15,636 nucleotides of DNA from JBBIMP01 sp037444305 (GTDB lineage: Bacteria > Acidobacteriota > UBA6911): positions 1 through 15,636 of the forward strand of contig JBBIMP010000068.1 of the NCBI GenBank assembly GCA_037444305.1. Reading direction: 5' to 3'. Numbering within the stretch: position 1 is the first letter of the stretch; every line of letters starts with the position of its first letter. Below are positions 8,801 through 15,174 of the stretch, in pieces. A program made the position numbers and the translations under genes. Under the pieces are notes generated by a model, which saw only the letters and a program-made list of their open reading frames with translations, made no database searches and was not told the DNA's origin.

Positions 8801-9151
8801 CACCTCGGAGATGGTCCCCACCTGCAGGACGACGTCCACGCGCAGTCGGTCGTTCACATTGAGAACGATCCCGCCGGTGACGAATTTCTTGAAGCCGGTC
8901 AGTTCGGCTGAGACTTCATACCGGCCGATTGGCAGCAGCGTGGCCGTGAACTCCCCCTGCGTGCCGCTCAAAGAGCGCCGTTCCAGGCCGGTGCCCATGT
9001 TCCTGACAATCACCTCCACGCCCGGGACCACCGCCCCGGAAGAATCCTTTACGAAGCCGGTGATGGTGCCGGTGGTCTCCTGCGGAAGGGCGGACTGCGT
9101 CCACAGGAGCACAAGGGCGCAGGCCGTCACTACGCGAATGAGTTTACGCAT
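5834..9151 (-). CDS. TonB-dependent receptor with carboxypeptidase-regulatory N-terminus (Oar-like)
   Basis: 1105-residue outer-membrane protein. A signal peptide (about 1-23, ending SALPQ) precedes a carboxypeptidase-regulatory-like beta-sandwich (about 27-105: GTITGFVKDSSGAVVPGVEV ... GRYEVSAELTGFKKF). A plug domain follows (about 140-260: MPLNGRSIYQLVALQPGV, NINGMRAAQNNWLVDGADN, NAEFGRSGGGQINIITKGGT). The remainder is a large beta-barrel ending in RHIQFGFRFSF, with the terminal Phe expected for BAM-dependent insertion. Acidobacteria have many such Oar-like paralogues, and the ligand cannot be read from the sequence. No TonB box is obvious. GGAGGAAG lies about 5 bases before ATG. The gene stands alone on its strand, bounded by a terminator downstream. 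Confidence 0.93.
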   Translation of the reverse strand: MRKLIRVVTACALVLLWTQSALPQETTGTITGFVKDSSGAVVPGVEVIVRNMGTGLERRSLSGTQGEFTATLLPIGRYEVSAELTGFKKFVTGGIVLNVNDRLRVDVVLQVGTISEVVNVEFTPPAVQSESAEVGAVITGRQVTEMPLNGRSIYQLVALQPGVSAASSLVSGRVGVGLDNLASVNINGMRAAQNNWLVDGADNVDTGSNLGVINYIGVDNVSEFRILRSNYNAEFGRSGGGQINIITKGGTNQFHGGAFEFFRNDALDARNFFSYLDRDGDGKADAAILRYNNFGYNIGGPIVRDKLFFYFGHEFRRVRTVRGAGVVNTRVPTELQRKGDFSEFPTVIIRDPLTGQQFASGGKANVIPQERLDPNALALTRVFPAPNSTPALLGGLRNFSAAAPSGRHYREELVRIDYSYSNEHRFFGRFVHDAIPSEEPFGEIFGSNNAAFPGIANTKTNIPARGVVAEWNWLMSPRMINNFAFNYSRGAILSKITGSASRNISGFNVAEIFPQNPGNLLPGIAFGGAGGYGGFNFFGPYDNSYGSYRFKDTFAITVGNHSIKMGYLYSWEFKNENAASGVNGSFNFPGTTSATFTSTGDAFADFLLGRANSYSERDIDITSHLRYQMHEAFLQDDWKARKNLSFNIGVRWSYILPPTDTNNLLTNFDPKRFDPAKAYQIASDGSRVPGTGDPLNGIYVAGKTSPYGKRIVQSHADTFGPRFGFAWDPFGDGKTAIRGGYGIYFDRTLVGIALQNAFVNPPFVTDATFLAAGAAGTPTLSNPSGGARRNQETLVPSLISMNPDFQVPTTQHWSFGIQRELWWNLSVDAAYVGNHATHLLRAVRINQTPAGTTGTPTNAFATYRGYGTITERQTSAGSRYDSFQLGINKRMSRGLQFGLAYTLSKVITDSPDDRSTIAQDVRRMYLDRAIASFDKTHIFVVNYLYELPFFRNAQGPVRHILGGWQVGGIMRAESGTPLSVFISPNRANSFFGGSQRPNLVGNAAGAKTIDQWFNVDAFVLPDLNTFGNAGRSLFRGPGIHLWDLSFYKNFRVGERIRVQFRGELFNAFNHTNFAGVGTTLASTTFGRVTSALEPRHIQFGFRFSF

Positions 9152-9394
9152 AAACTTCCTCCATCAGTGTTTCAAGCAAAGCGCCGGGTGAACGGCGCGC
9201 ACGCATACCTATTCCGGGGAATCGATTGAAGTGAAGAGCTGTGACGCCCGCGGAAAACGGGCATCGCGTTCGAACCGCCCCCTTTCCCAAAGGGACCCGC
9301 CCCGGTCAGAGCCAGGGTTTTGCCCAGAAGCGGATCAGAGGTAATTATGCACCCGTCCCGGGCATCAAACCAAGCGGTATTTGCGGTCCCGGCG
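9152..9394. other. Intergenic region upstream of the TonB receptor
   Basis: 243 bases between two minus-strand genes. A GC-rich hairpin GCGCCG-GGTGAA-CGGCGC (9181-9198) would lie in the receptor's leader about 30 bases before its start codon. A weaker GCCCG/CGGGC pair lies near 9247-9263. No clear sigma-70 promoter or gene was seen. Confidence 0.4.
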
Positions 9395-10351
9395 TCAAGG
9401 AAGGCCGGCGTGGGCGTAAGTTTTTTCGCCCGCCCGCACGGGCACCCGAAGGCGATTCTCAGGAGGCGGAAGCGGGCAGGCGAACCCGTGGTTGTAGGCG
9501 CAGGAGGGATTGAAAGCTTCGTTGAAGTCGAGAATCATGGGTCCCGAGGGGGTGAACGCGGGTTGCAGGTAACGCCCGGCCGGGTAGGTTTCCGCGCCGC
9601 GCGTGGCGTCGGTGAAGGCGATGAAGAACGCGTCGCCGGGGCGGGGATCGGGGTTGAAGGTTATGAGCACCAGACGCCGTGCCTTTTCTTCGAGGCTGAA
9701 GTGCGCTTCGCCGTAGCGCCAGGCGGGACGCTGCCAGCCGTTCGTGTCGGTGATGGTCACCGGCTCGATCCGACGGTAGGGAACCACGACCGCTTCCACG
9801 CGCCACGAGAGGTCGGGCGGGAAATAGTCCAGTCCCTGAAACCGGGTGTAGCTGGGGGAGGTAAAGTCAAGCGCACGGACGACGGCGCCGAAGGTTCCGA
9901 GGTTGTCTGCATAGACCAGAAACCTGCCCACCCCGAACCGTTCGCCGGCGGGCATCGGGCTCCCGCCGGGCGGGAGCGGCGACCCGTCCGCCCTGGTCAC
10001 GGTGCCTTCGAGCGGGCGCAGGCGAAAGGCAGGGCCTCCGTCCAGGTTCTCAGCACCGACGACCTCGGCGTGTCCTGGGGAGACGCCGTCCGGGGGAAGG
10101 CGGAGATCGGCGCCGGTTTCCGAGCCGATGGTCGCGGGGAGTCGGTCGAGCCGCGCGATGGCGATCACCGCAAGCGGGGACCACTCGGCGCTGCGGAATT
10201 CCTCGTCGCGCGCCTGCCGGTTCTTCAGAATCTGTTCGACATAGGCGGCTTCGTCGAGCGCGTCCGGTGACTGTGCATCAGGCAGCCTCCCGCAGCCGGC
10301 AAGCGCCAGCAGCAGCGCGAGGCCCATTCGTCCCACTCGATCGATTTTCAT
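9395..10351 (-). CDS. DUF1684-family lipoprotein
   Basis: 318 residues. The signal (GLALLLALAGC, lipidated Cys20) makes it membrane-anchored. The rest follows the DUF1684 pattern: an N-terminal part with an FHA-like segment (DLRLPPDGVSPGHAEV), then FQGLDYFPPDLSWRVEAVVV, a central barrel (VLITFNP, AFFIAFTDATRGAETYPAGR) and the signature DFNEAFNPSCAYNHGFACPL followed by PPPENRL and AGEKTY near the C-terminus. No enzymatic activity is established for the family to my knowledge. ATG at 10351 fits the signal-peptide length. The only purine-rich ribosome-binding candidate (GGAGGGGG) is more than 20 bases upstream, inside the inverted repeat that touches the start codon. No partner gene is obvious: the 5' neighbour is divergent and the TonB receptor gene lies 243 bases downstream. 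Confidence 0.85.
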   Translation of the reverse strand: MKIDRVGRMGLALLLALAGCGRLPDAQSPDALDEAAYVEQILKNRQARDEEFRSAEWSPLAVIAIARLDRLPATIGSETGADLRLPPDGVSPGHAEVVGAENLDGGPAFRLRPLEGTVTRADGSPLPPGGSPMPAGERFGVGRFLVYADNLGTFGAVVRALDFTSPSYTRFQGLDYFPPDLSWRVEAVVVPYRRIEPVTITDTNGWQRPAWRYGEAHFSLEEKARRLVLITFNPDPRPGDAFFIAFTDATRGAETYPAGRYLQPAFTPSGPMILDFNEAFNPSCAYNHGFACPLPPPENRLRVPVRAGEKTYAHAGLP

Positions 10352-10377
10352 AGGGGGACAGGCTACTCTGTCCCCCT
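10352..10377. repeat. Perfect 10-bp inverted repeat abutting a start codon
   Basis: AGGGGGACAG (10352-10361) and CTGTCCCCCT (10368-10377) are exact reverse complements around GCTACT. The repeat touches the ATG (10351) of the minus-strand DUF1684 gene. A hairpin in its mRNA would pull the upstream GGAGGGGG into a stem. The GGGGACAG...CTGTCCCC form resembles REP-like dispersed elements, an inference from memory only. Confidence 0.75.
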
Positions 10378-10710
10378 CCAGAAATCAAAGCATCATTCCT
10401 TCTGCCACCGAGGCACACAATCTTAACCGTGGCGGCGTACGAAGAAGCTCCTTGGGAACGGTTCGATGCCACTGCGGCTGCCTGCTCTGCTTGCCGGCCG
10501 GGAGTCCACGGAGCCCGGAGCGCCAGCGACGGGTCAAGCCACTTGATGTGGGTCACATGACCGCTCACCGACGTTCGCGGTACCGATAGCGGTGTGCCTT
10601 CAACAGGGTTTTCCTCCATGGAGGCTTTGCGGCACTCTGATCCTTCACGTGCAATAGATTCATTCTCCGCGAGAACAGAAATGCTCTCCTGAATGTGGCA
10701 TTCTAATAGG
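10378..10710. other. Divergent intergenic region rich in small inverted repeats
   Basis: About 330 bases with no convincing gene. It contains TCAAG-CCA-CTTGA (10534-10546), GGTCA-CA-TGACC (10551-10562), the palindrome CCTCCATGGAGG (10613-10624), and GAATG-TGG-CATTC next to the nitroreductase start. The minus-strand open frame 10278-10760 has no family character. The palindromes could be operators of the divergent pair, or remains of a small repeat element. Confidence 0.4.
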
Positions 10711-12423
10711 ATGACCCACAACCCCATCGCCACCGTCCTGGAATACCACGAACGCACCAAGCACCACTTCCAGCGCTACGCCCGCTCGCCGGGCTACATG
10801 GATTGGGACACGCGGCCCGATCCCTTCCGCCGGTTCGACGGCGCTACGATCCTCCCTTTGCCGGAACCGCCCGAGCGGGAGCGGCCGACGTTCGACTCGC
10901 TGTACGGTAGATGCGCAGGGGAGCCGGACCCGCTGACAGGAGAAACCGTCAGCAGGCTCTTTTATCATGCCCTCGCGCTTTCCGCCTGGAAGCAGGCGCC
11001 GGGCACGCCCCCGTGGTCCCTGCGCATCAACCCCTCCAGCGGTGCGCTTCATCCCACGGAAGGCTACCTGGTCGCAGGCCCGGTTGAGGGGCTCGGCGGC
11101 GAACCGGCCGTGTATCACTACTCGCCCTTCCGGCACGCCCTGGAGCAAAGGGTGACCCTTTTGGCCGATGAATGGACGGAAATGAAAGCAGCGCTTCCCG
11201 AAGGATCGCTGCTCGTGGGCCTGACCTCCATCCACTGGCGCGAATCCTGGAAATACGGCGAGCGGGCGTTCCGTTACTGCCACCACGACGTGGGACACGC
11301 GATCGGCGCGCTGGCCTACTCTGCGGCACTTCTGGGCCGGCGCATCCGGCTGATCCCCGGAATCGGCGACGATGAACTGGCGCAGCTTCTCGGGCTGGAC
11401 CGGCAGGAGGGCGCCGAGGCCGAACACCCGGATTGCCTGCTGGCGGTCTATCCCGCCCGTCTGCACGCGCCGGACGTAAACGAAATTGCGGTTCCGCCGG
11501 GACTCCTCCGGAGGCTGCGCAGCCTGGAGTTTGCCGGCACTCCGAACAAGCTCAGCCACGGCCATCACCCCTGGCCGGCGATCGAAGAGGTGGCGGGAGC
11601 CGCACGGCGGGAAGCAGCCGATGGCGAAAAGCTGAAACCCGGAGCCGTTGCAGCCGGCGATCCTCCCGACACTGCGAATGGATGTGAAGCGAATGGCGAG
11701 GATCGCGGCCTGGCGGCGGAGCGGATTATCCGCGCGCGGCGCAGCGCCGTCTCCATGGACGGCCGGACCCTGATGGATCGCGACGCGTTTTACCGACTGC
11801 TGGAGCGGCTGCAGGCGAAGCCCGATGATTCGTCGAAGAGAGGATTCCCCTTCGACGTCTGGCCCTGGGCGCCGAGGGTGTCCCTCGTCCTGTTCGTGCA
11901 CAGGGTGCGCGATCTGACGCCGGGTGTCTACGCGCTCGTCCGCGACCCAAACCACGAAGCCTCCTTGCGTTCGAGCCTGCGGAAGGAGTTTCGCTGGCAG
12001 CGCCCGGAAGGGTGCCCGGGGGGCTTGCGCCTGTTCCTGCTGGAAGAGGGCGACTGCCGGCGGGCGGCCAGGGCGATCAGCTGCCACCAGGACATCGCCG
12101 CGGACGGCGTTTTTTCGCTGGGCATGCTGGCGGAGTTCGAGCACTTTCTCAAAAGCGCAGGATCCTGGTTCTATCCGCGCCTGTTCTGGGAGACCGGGCT
12201 GATCGGCCAGGTGCTCTACCTCGAGGCCGAAGCGGCCGGGATCCGCGGCACCGGCATAGGCTGCTTTTTCGACGACGCCATGCACGAACTTCTCGGCATC
12301 GGCGACCGGACGTGGCAGAGCCTGTATCATTTCACCGTGGGGGGACCGGTGGAGGACCTGCGGCTGCAGACGATTCCACCCTATGCCCACCTGGCCAATC
12401 AGGAACGCGACAAGAGCGGGTAG
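10711..12423 (+). CDS. SagB/ThcOx-type nitroreductase-family protein with two domains
   Basis: About 570 residues with two nitroreductase-fold halves. The N-terminus NPIATVLEYHERTKHHFQRY and WDTRPDPFR is typical of the SagB-like group. The first half carries SLRINPSSGALHPTEGYLVAG at about 102-122, the flavin-side signature of SagB/ThcOx enzymes. The second half begins near residue 340 (RARRSAVSMDGRTLMDRDAF) and ends with GTGIGCFFDDAMHELLGIG near 513. These are FMN-dependent redox proteins. In RiPP clusters they oxidise azolines to azoles, but no cyclodehydratase or precursor is seen here, so a different redox role is likely. I chose ATG at 10711 from homologue-like spacing to NPI; an in-frame ATG at 10693 adds six residues. 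The 4Fe-4S membrane protein starts 43 bases downstream, suggesting an operon and a shared redox role. Confidence 0.82.
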   Translation: MTHNPIATVLEYHERTKHHFQRYARSPGYMDWDTRPDPFRRFDGATILPLPEPPERERPTFDSLYGRCAGEPDPLTGETVSRLFYHALALSAWKQAPGTPPWSLRINPSSGALHPTEGYLVAGPVEGLGGEPAVYHYSPFRHALEQRVTLLADEWTEMKAALPEGSLLVGLTSIHWRESWKYGERAFRYCHHDVGHAIGALAYSAALLGRRIRLIPGIGDDELAQLLGLDRQEGAEAEHPDCLLAVYPARLHAPDVNEIAVPPGLLRRLRSLEFAGTPNKLSHGHHPWPAIEEVAGAARREAADGEKLKPGAVAAGDPPDTANGCEANGEDRGLAAERIIRARRSAVSMDGRTLMDRDAFYRLLERLQAKPDDSSKRGFPFDVWPWAPRVSLVLFVHRVRDLTPGVYALVRDPNHEASLRSSLRKEFRWQRPEGCPGGLRLFLLEEGDCRRAARAISCHQDIAADGVFSLGMLAEFEHFLKSAGSWFYPRLFWETGLIGQVLYLEAEAAGIRGTGIGCFFDDAMHELLGIGDRTWQSLYHFTVGGPVEDLRLQTIPPYAHLANQERDKSG

Positions 12424-12466
12424 GAGCGGCGTTGTTCTTTTTATGCGACATGAGAAGGGAGCCGTG

Positions 12467-14083
12467 GTGATCGGGATTATTCGTCGCTACACCCGCTGGC
12501 CGGCTGGGACCGTGGAAAACCTGCCCGTCGTGAAGCCGGACGGAACCACAACCGTCCCGGGAGTCCGGATCGTCGGCGATCTCACGGGTGTGCCGCTGCT
12601 CAAGTTTTCCTCCGACAGCGGCGCAAGGGCTGTGCATGCCTTGCTTGCGGAGCCGGACTTCGGGCGCGGCGGCGACTCCGCGCTCGAGACGGCCATCGCC
12701 CTGGCGGGCTGCGGGTCTGAGGTCACGCTTTCCTACCGCAAAAAGGAGTTCTCCCGCCCCAAGCCGGATAACTTGGAACGTCTCAGCAGGAACCTGATCA
12801 TGTTCGTGCTTTTCGGGCTTTTTTGCGCCTTCCTGTTCAACTGGAAGGCGGGCGGGGAGTTGAACCGCTGGTTCCGTGAGCACGAATATTTCCCCTACAA
12901 CATTCCGGCGCTGCTGGAGCGGTCCGGCCAGGCGTTCGACAGCGCCTTCGCCGATCCGGCAACGCTCCCCGGCACGCTTGCGGTGTCGCTCGGCACGCCG
13001 GGGTTTTACTATGCGTTGACCTACTCGGTTCTGGTGGCGGTTTTCGGGATTGTGAGGGTGGGCCGCCGGCCGACGCCCTACATCCGCCGCCAGAAATGGG
13101 TGCTGGCGTTGATCCAGGTGTTCCCCCTTTTCCTGCTGCCGCAGCTGCTTCTTCCCTGGGCGGGATACAACGGTTTCTTCGACGACGGCATTGCGGCGTA
13201 CGTTGCCGACAACTTGTTCCCTGCGACGGCGGCAGGCCACGGGCGGGAATACTGGCGCGCCTATGGACTGATCCTGGCCTGGCCGCTTTTCATCTGGAAT
13301 GTCTTCACCGCGCAGCCGCTCTGGTGGTGGCTTGCAATCTCCCTGGTTCAGACCTTCGTCCTGATCCCCGGGATCATCTTTTTCTGGGGCAAGGGCGCCT
13401 ACTGCGGCTGGATCTGCTCGTGAGGCGCGCTGGCCGAAACGCTGGGGGACGCGCACAGGCAGAAGATGCCGCACGGGCCGCTCTGGAACCGGGTGAATAT
13501 GGTGGGCCAGGGGGTGCTGCTTGCCGTGCTGGTCCTGCTGGCCGCGCGCGTGGTGTCCTGGGCCTGGCCCGCGACGGCCGCGGGCCGCGCGGCGTCGAGT
13601 CTCTACACGGGCCTGCTCGCAGGATGGGCGCCGTTCGGAATACAGCTGAACTATTACTATACCGTCGACATATTCCTGGCCGGAATCGTGGGCGTGGGCT
13701 GTTATTTCTGGTTCAGCGGCCGCGTGTGGTGCCGGTTCGCCTGTCCGCTGGCGGCCCTGATGCACGTCTACGGGCGGTTTTCCCGGTTCCGCATCTTCGC
13801 GGAGAAGTCGAAGTGCATCTCCTGCAACGTGTGCACGGCTGTTTGCCACCAGGGGATCGACATCATGAACTTCGCCAACAAGGGCCTGGCGATGGCCGAC
13901 CCGGAGTGCGTCCGCTGTTCGGCCTGCGTGCACGACTGCCCGACCGGGACGCTCAGCTTCGGGCGGTTCACCCGTCGCGGTGCGGCCCGGCTCGACCGGG
14001 TTCCGGCATCGCCCGTGCAGATTCGAGAAGGGGGGTATTCACTTGACTCAAGTGACGCCTATATGTTGTGGTTTACGCTTTGA
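12467..14083 (+). CDS. Membrane 4Fe-4S protein (NapH/NosR-like) with in-frame TGA at 13421-13423; candidate selenoprotein or pseudogene
   Basis: Read through one TGA, the frame gives 538 residues. The N-terminus (WPAGTVENLPVVKPDGTTTV, VRIVGDLTGVPLLKFSSDSG) and GGDSALETAIAL, TLSYRKKEFSRPKPDN are pieces of a thioredoxin-reductase-like flavoprotein. The GxGxxG FAD site and most of that domain are absent. Then come about seven membrane helices; the loop C313-G-W-I-C317-S-[TGA319]-G-A-L-A-E-T-L-G-D; a second loop C422-RFA-C426-P; and two 4Fe-4S motifs (C450, 453, 456, 460; C481, 484, 487, 491). Relatives I recall have Cys at the TGA. Such proteins pass electrons across or along the membrane. GTG at 12467 follows GAAGGGAG by 5 bases. 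Residues 522-538 and the stop come from the IS1595 element. No other stop interrupts the frame. The product is selenocysteine-dependent if functional; otherwise this is a pseudogene. Confidence 0.6.
13421..13470 (+). promoter_or_regulatory. In-frame TGA with candidate downstream hairpins (possible SECIS)
   Basis: TGA occupies 13421-13423. Two hairpins can be drawn after it. GCGCG (13425-13429) pairs with CGCGC (13450-13454), enclosing partly paired bases. GGCA (13458-13461) pairs with TGCC (13467-13470) around GAAGA, a loop that begins with G as bacterial SECIS loops do. The second loop starts about 38 bases after the TGA, at the far edge of the usual range. Neither is a strong match by eye. 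Confidence 0.25.
14031..14056 (+). repeat. Left terminal inverted repeat of the IS1595 element
   Basis: It matches 15037-15062 in inverse orientation without mismatch over 26 bp. It includes the 17-bp palindrome TCACTTGACTCAAGTGA (14039-14055) and the transposase stop codon (14048-14050). Confidence 0.9.
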
Positions 14084-15013
14084 CCGCAGGCCACGATCGC
14101 AACATTCGATTATTGAGGCGTATGGCACCGGCTCAATCGCCACAGCCTGCTGAACGAGTCGATAAAAGAGCTTGCCGCGGCTCCTCGAAGTCCGGCGATT
14201 GAACCGGAAGGTAAATTCATCGAGGTAATAATCCAAGTGTTCATGGCTGACGCCGCCCTGGTGGGTTCCCATCAACCAACGTTTCAGCAGCGATGTGACT
14301 CTGTGCACGCGAGGCCTTAGTTTGCTCGGCGTTTTCTCGTTTCCCCGGAGCAAGGTTACCTTATGGATATATCCCTTCGATCCCACCGGAAGGTATCCCC
14401 GCCAGCCATCGGTATGAACCGTGCTGCCCGGCTCGACCACTTCTTCCAGGAACGGAATCAGACTTGCCGCGGAGGCATCTGGAATCCGGCGCATACGGAT
14501 CCGCCCGATCGCTTTCCCATCCTCCTGTGCTGCAATGACAATCAGCGCCTTTCGCTCCCGTTTCCGTCCGTAAACTCCTTCTTCCTGGCTACCAAGATAG
14601 GTTTCATCCACTTCCACAACCCCGGAAAGCCGATCGCGACCCCGCCTTACCATGGCACGGCGCATTTTGTGCAGCCATGTCCAGGCCGTCCTGTAGCTTC
14701 CGAGACCCAAGACTCGCTGCAAACCCAACGCGCTGGCGCCGGTCTTCTGACTCGTCACCCACCACATGGCACGAAACCACAGGGTAAGCGGCTTATGCGT
14801 ATCTTGAAAAAGCGTGCCTGCAGTGACAGAGCTCTGTAAGCCACAGCTTGCGCAATGCAGGAGAAGATTTCCTGTTTCCCAGGCCTTTCCGCAACCACAG
14901 CGCGGACACCGGAATCCATCTGGCCACCGCAAGCTTCGCAGATATTCTCGACACGAGTCCTCGCGCGCAAATCTGCTCTCGAATTCACTCAAAGTCCTGG
15001 GGTAATCTTCCAC
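14048..15013 (-). CDS. IS1595-family transposase (ISXO2-like)
   Basis: 321 residues and apparently intact. An N-terminal zinc ribbon (C36-x2-C39 and C54-x2-C57, in FRCPRCGCGK and LLHCASCG) is followed by the ISXO2-like RNase-H catalytic domain. Acidic residues lie at D136 (VVEVDETYLG), D202 (VHTDGWRGY) and E266 (YYLDEFTFRFNRR), the third preceded by VTSLLKRWLMGTHQGG. It cuts and joins the ends of its own element. Start is GTG at 15013, without a clear Shine-Dalgarno sequence, which is common for transposases. The stop codon lies inside the left terminal repeat. Confidence 0.92.
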   Translation of the reverse strand: MEDYPRTLSEFESRFAREDSCREYLRSLRWPDGFRCPRCGCGKAWETGNLLLHCASCGLQSSVTAGTLFQDTHKPLTLWFRAMWWVTSQKTGASALGLQRVLGLGSYRTAWTWLHKMRRAMVRRGRDRLSGVVEVDETYLGSQEEGVYGRKRERKALIVIAAQEDGKAIGRIRMRRIPDASAASLIPFLEEVVEPGSTVHTDGWRGYLPVGSKGYIHKVTLLRGNEKTPSKLRPRVHRVTSLLKRWLMGTHQGGVSHEHLDYYLDEFTFRFNRRTSRSRGKLFYRLVQQAVAIEPVPYASIIECCDRGLRSKRKPQHIGVT

Positions 15014-15036
15014 GGAGCGGCATACTACATGTTGGG

Positions 15037-15062
15037 GTCACTTGAGTCAAGTGAATACCCCC
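15037..15062 (-). repeat. Right terminal inverted repeat of the IS1595 element
   Basis: Inverse copy of 14031-14056, with the same internal palindrome (15038-15054). It lies 24 bases upstream of the transposase start codon, so it also forms part of the transposase leader. Confidence 0.9.
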
Positions 15063-15077
15063 TTTTACAATTTGGGC

Positions 15078-15083
15078 TATAAT
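15078..15083 (+). promoter_or_regulatory. Perfect -10 hexamer upstream of the permease
   Basis: TATAAT sits 15 bases outside the IS right end and about 90 bases before the permease ATG. The place for a -35 (about 15055-15060) falls inside the IS terminal repeat and is a poor match (ATACCC), so the native -35 may have been displaced by the element. Confidence 0.35.
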
Positions 15084-15174
15084 CCTCCTTGCTCCTCGCC
15101 TTGCGCGGGGGTGTCTTTATTGTAAGTTGCAAGAGAAACACGTGTTGACCCCTGAAAACAATCAATCTGAGATC

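Larger units (their letters stand above)
14031..15062 (-). mobile_element. IS1595-family insertion sequence, complete
   Basis: 1032 bases bounded by perfect 26-bp terminal inverted repeats (14031-14056 and 15037-15062, starting GGGGGTATTCACTTGACTCA), extending to 28 of 29 positions. One transposase gene fills the interior. The 8 bases outside each end (TCGAGAAG, TTTTACAA) do not match, so no target duplication is visible, although 8-bp duplications are usual for this family. The left end sits in the last codons of the 4Fe-4S gene, the right end in the permease leader. Confidence 0.9.

Noticed and set aside
5864..8911. 1015-codon open frame on the + strand
   Set aside because: It is antisense to the TonB receptor, whose translation has clear signal, plug and barrel features. 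The + product is a Val/Gly/Arg/Glu-rich sequence without motifs, as expected from a GC-rich shadow frame.
10278..10760. 160-codon minus frame across the divergent region
   Set aside because: It overlaps two real genes at both ends, and has no ribosome-binding site or recognisable domain.
10660..12390. 576-codon minus-strand frame opposite the nitroreductase gene
   Set aside because: No family motifs; the + strand carries SagB signatures throughout.
12332..13933. 533-codon minus-strand frame spanning the TGA region
   Set aside because: Composition is Arg/Gly/Pro-rich with no recognisable domain, whereas the + frame has membrane helices and Cys motifs on both sides of the TGA.
13466..14083. 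Separate gene starting at ATG 13466 (MPHGPLWNRVNM)
   Set aside because: No ribosome-binding site, and the segment begins in the middle of the conserved loop that continues from before the TGA. It is treated as the same gene.
15037..15083. Hybrid outward promoter formed by the IS end and TATAAT
   Set aside because: No acceptable -35 occurs 15-19 bases before TATAAT in the terminal repeat. TTGAGT is about 30 bases away and TTTACA only 8.
15063..15174. c-di-AMP (ydaO) or similar riboswitch before the permease
   Set aside because: The leader is too short and lacks the conserved core; only a weak CTTGC/GCAAG pairing is seen.
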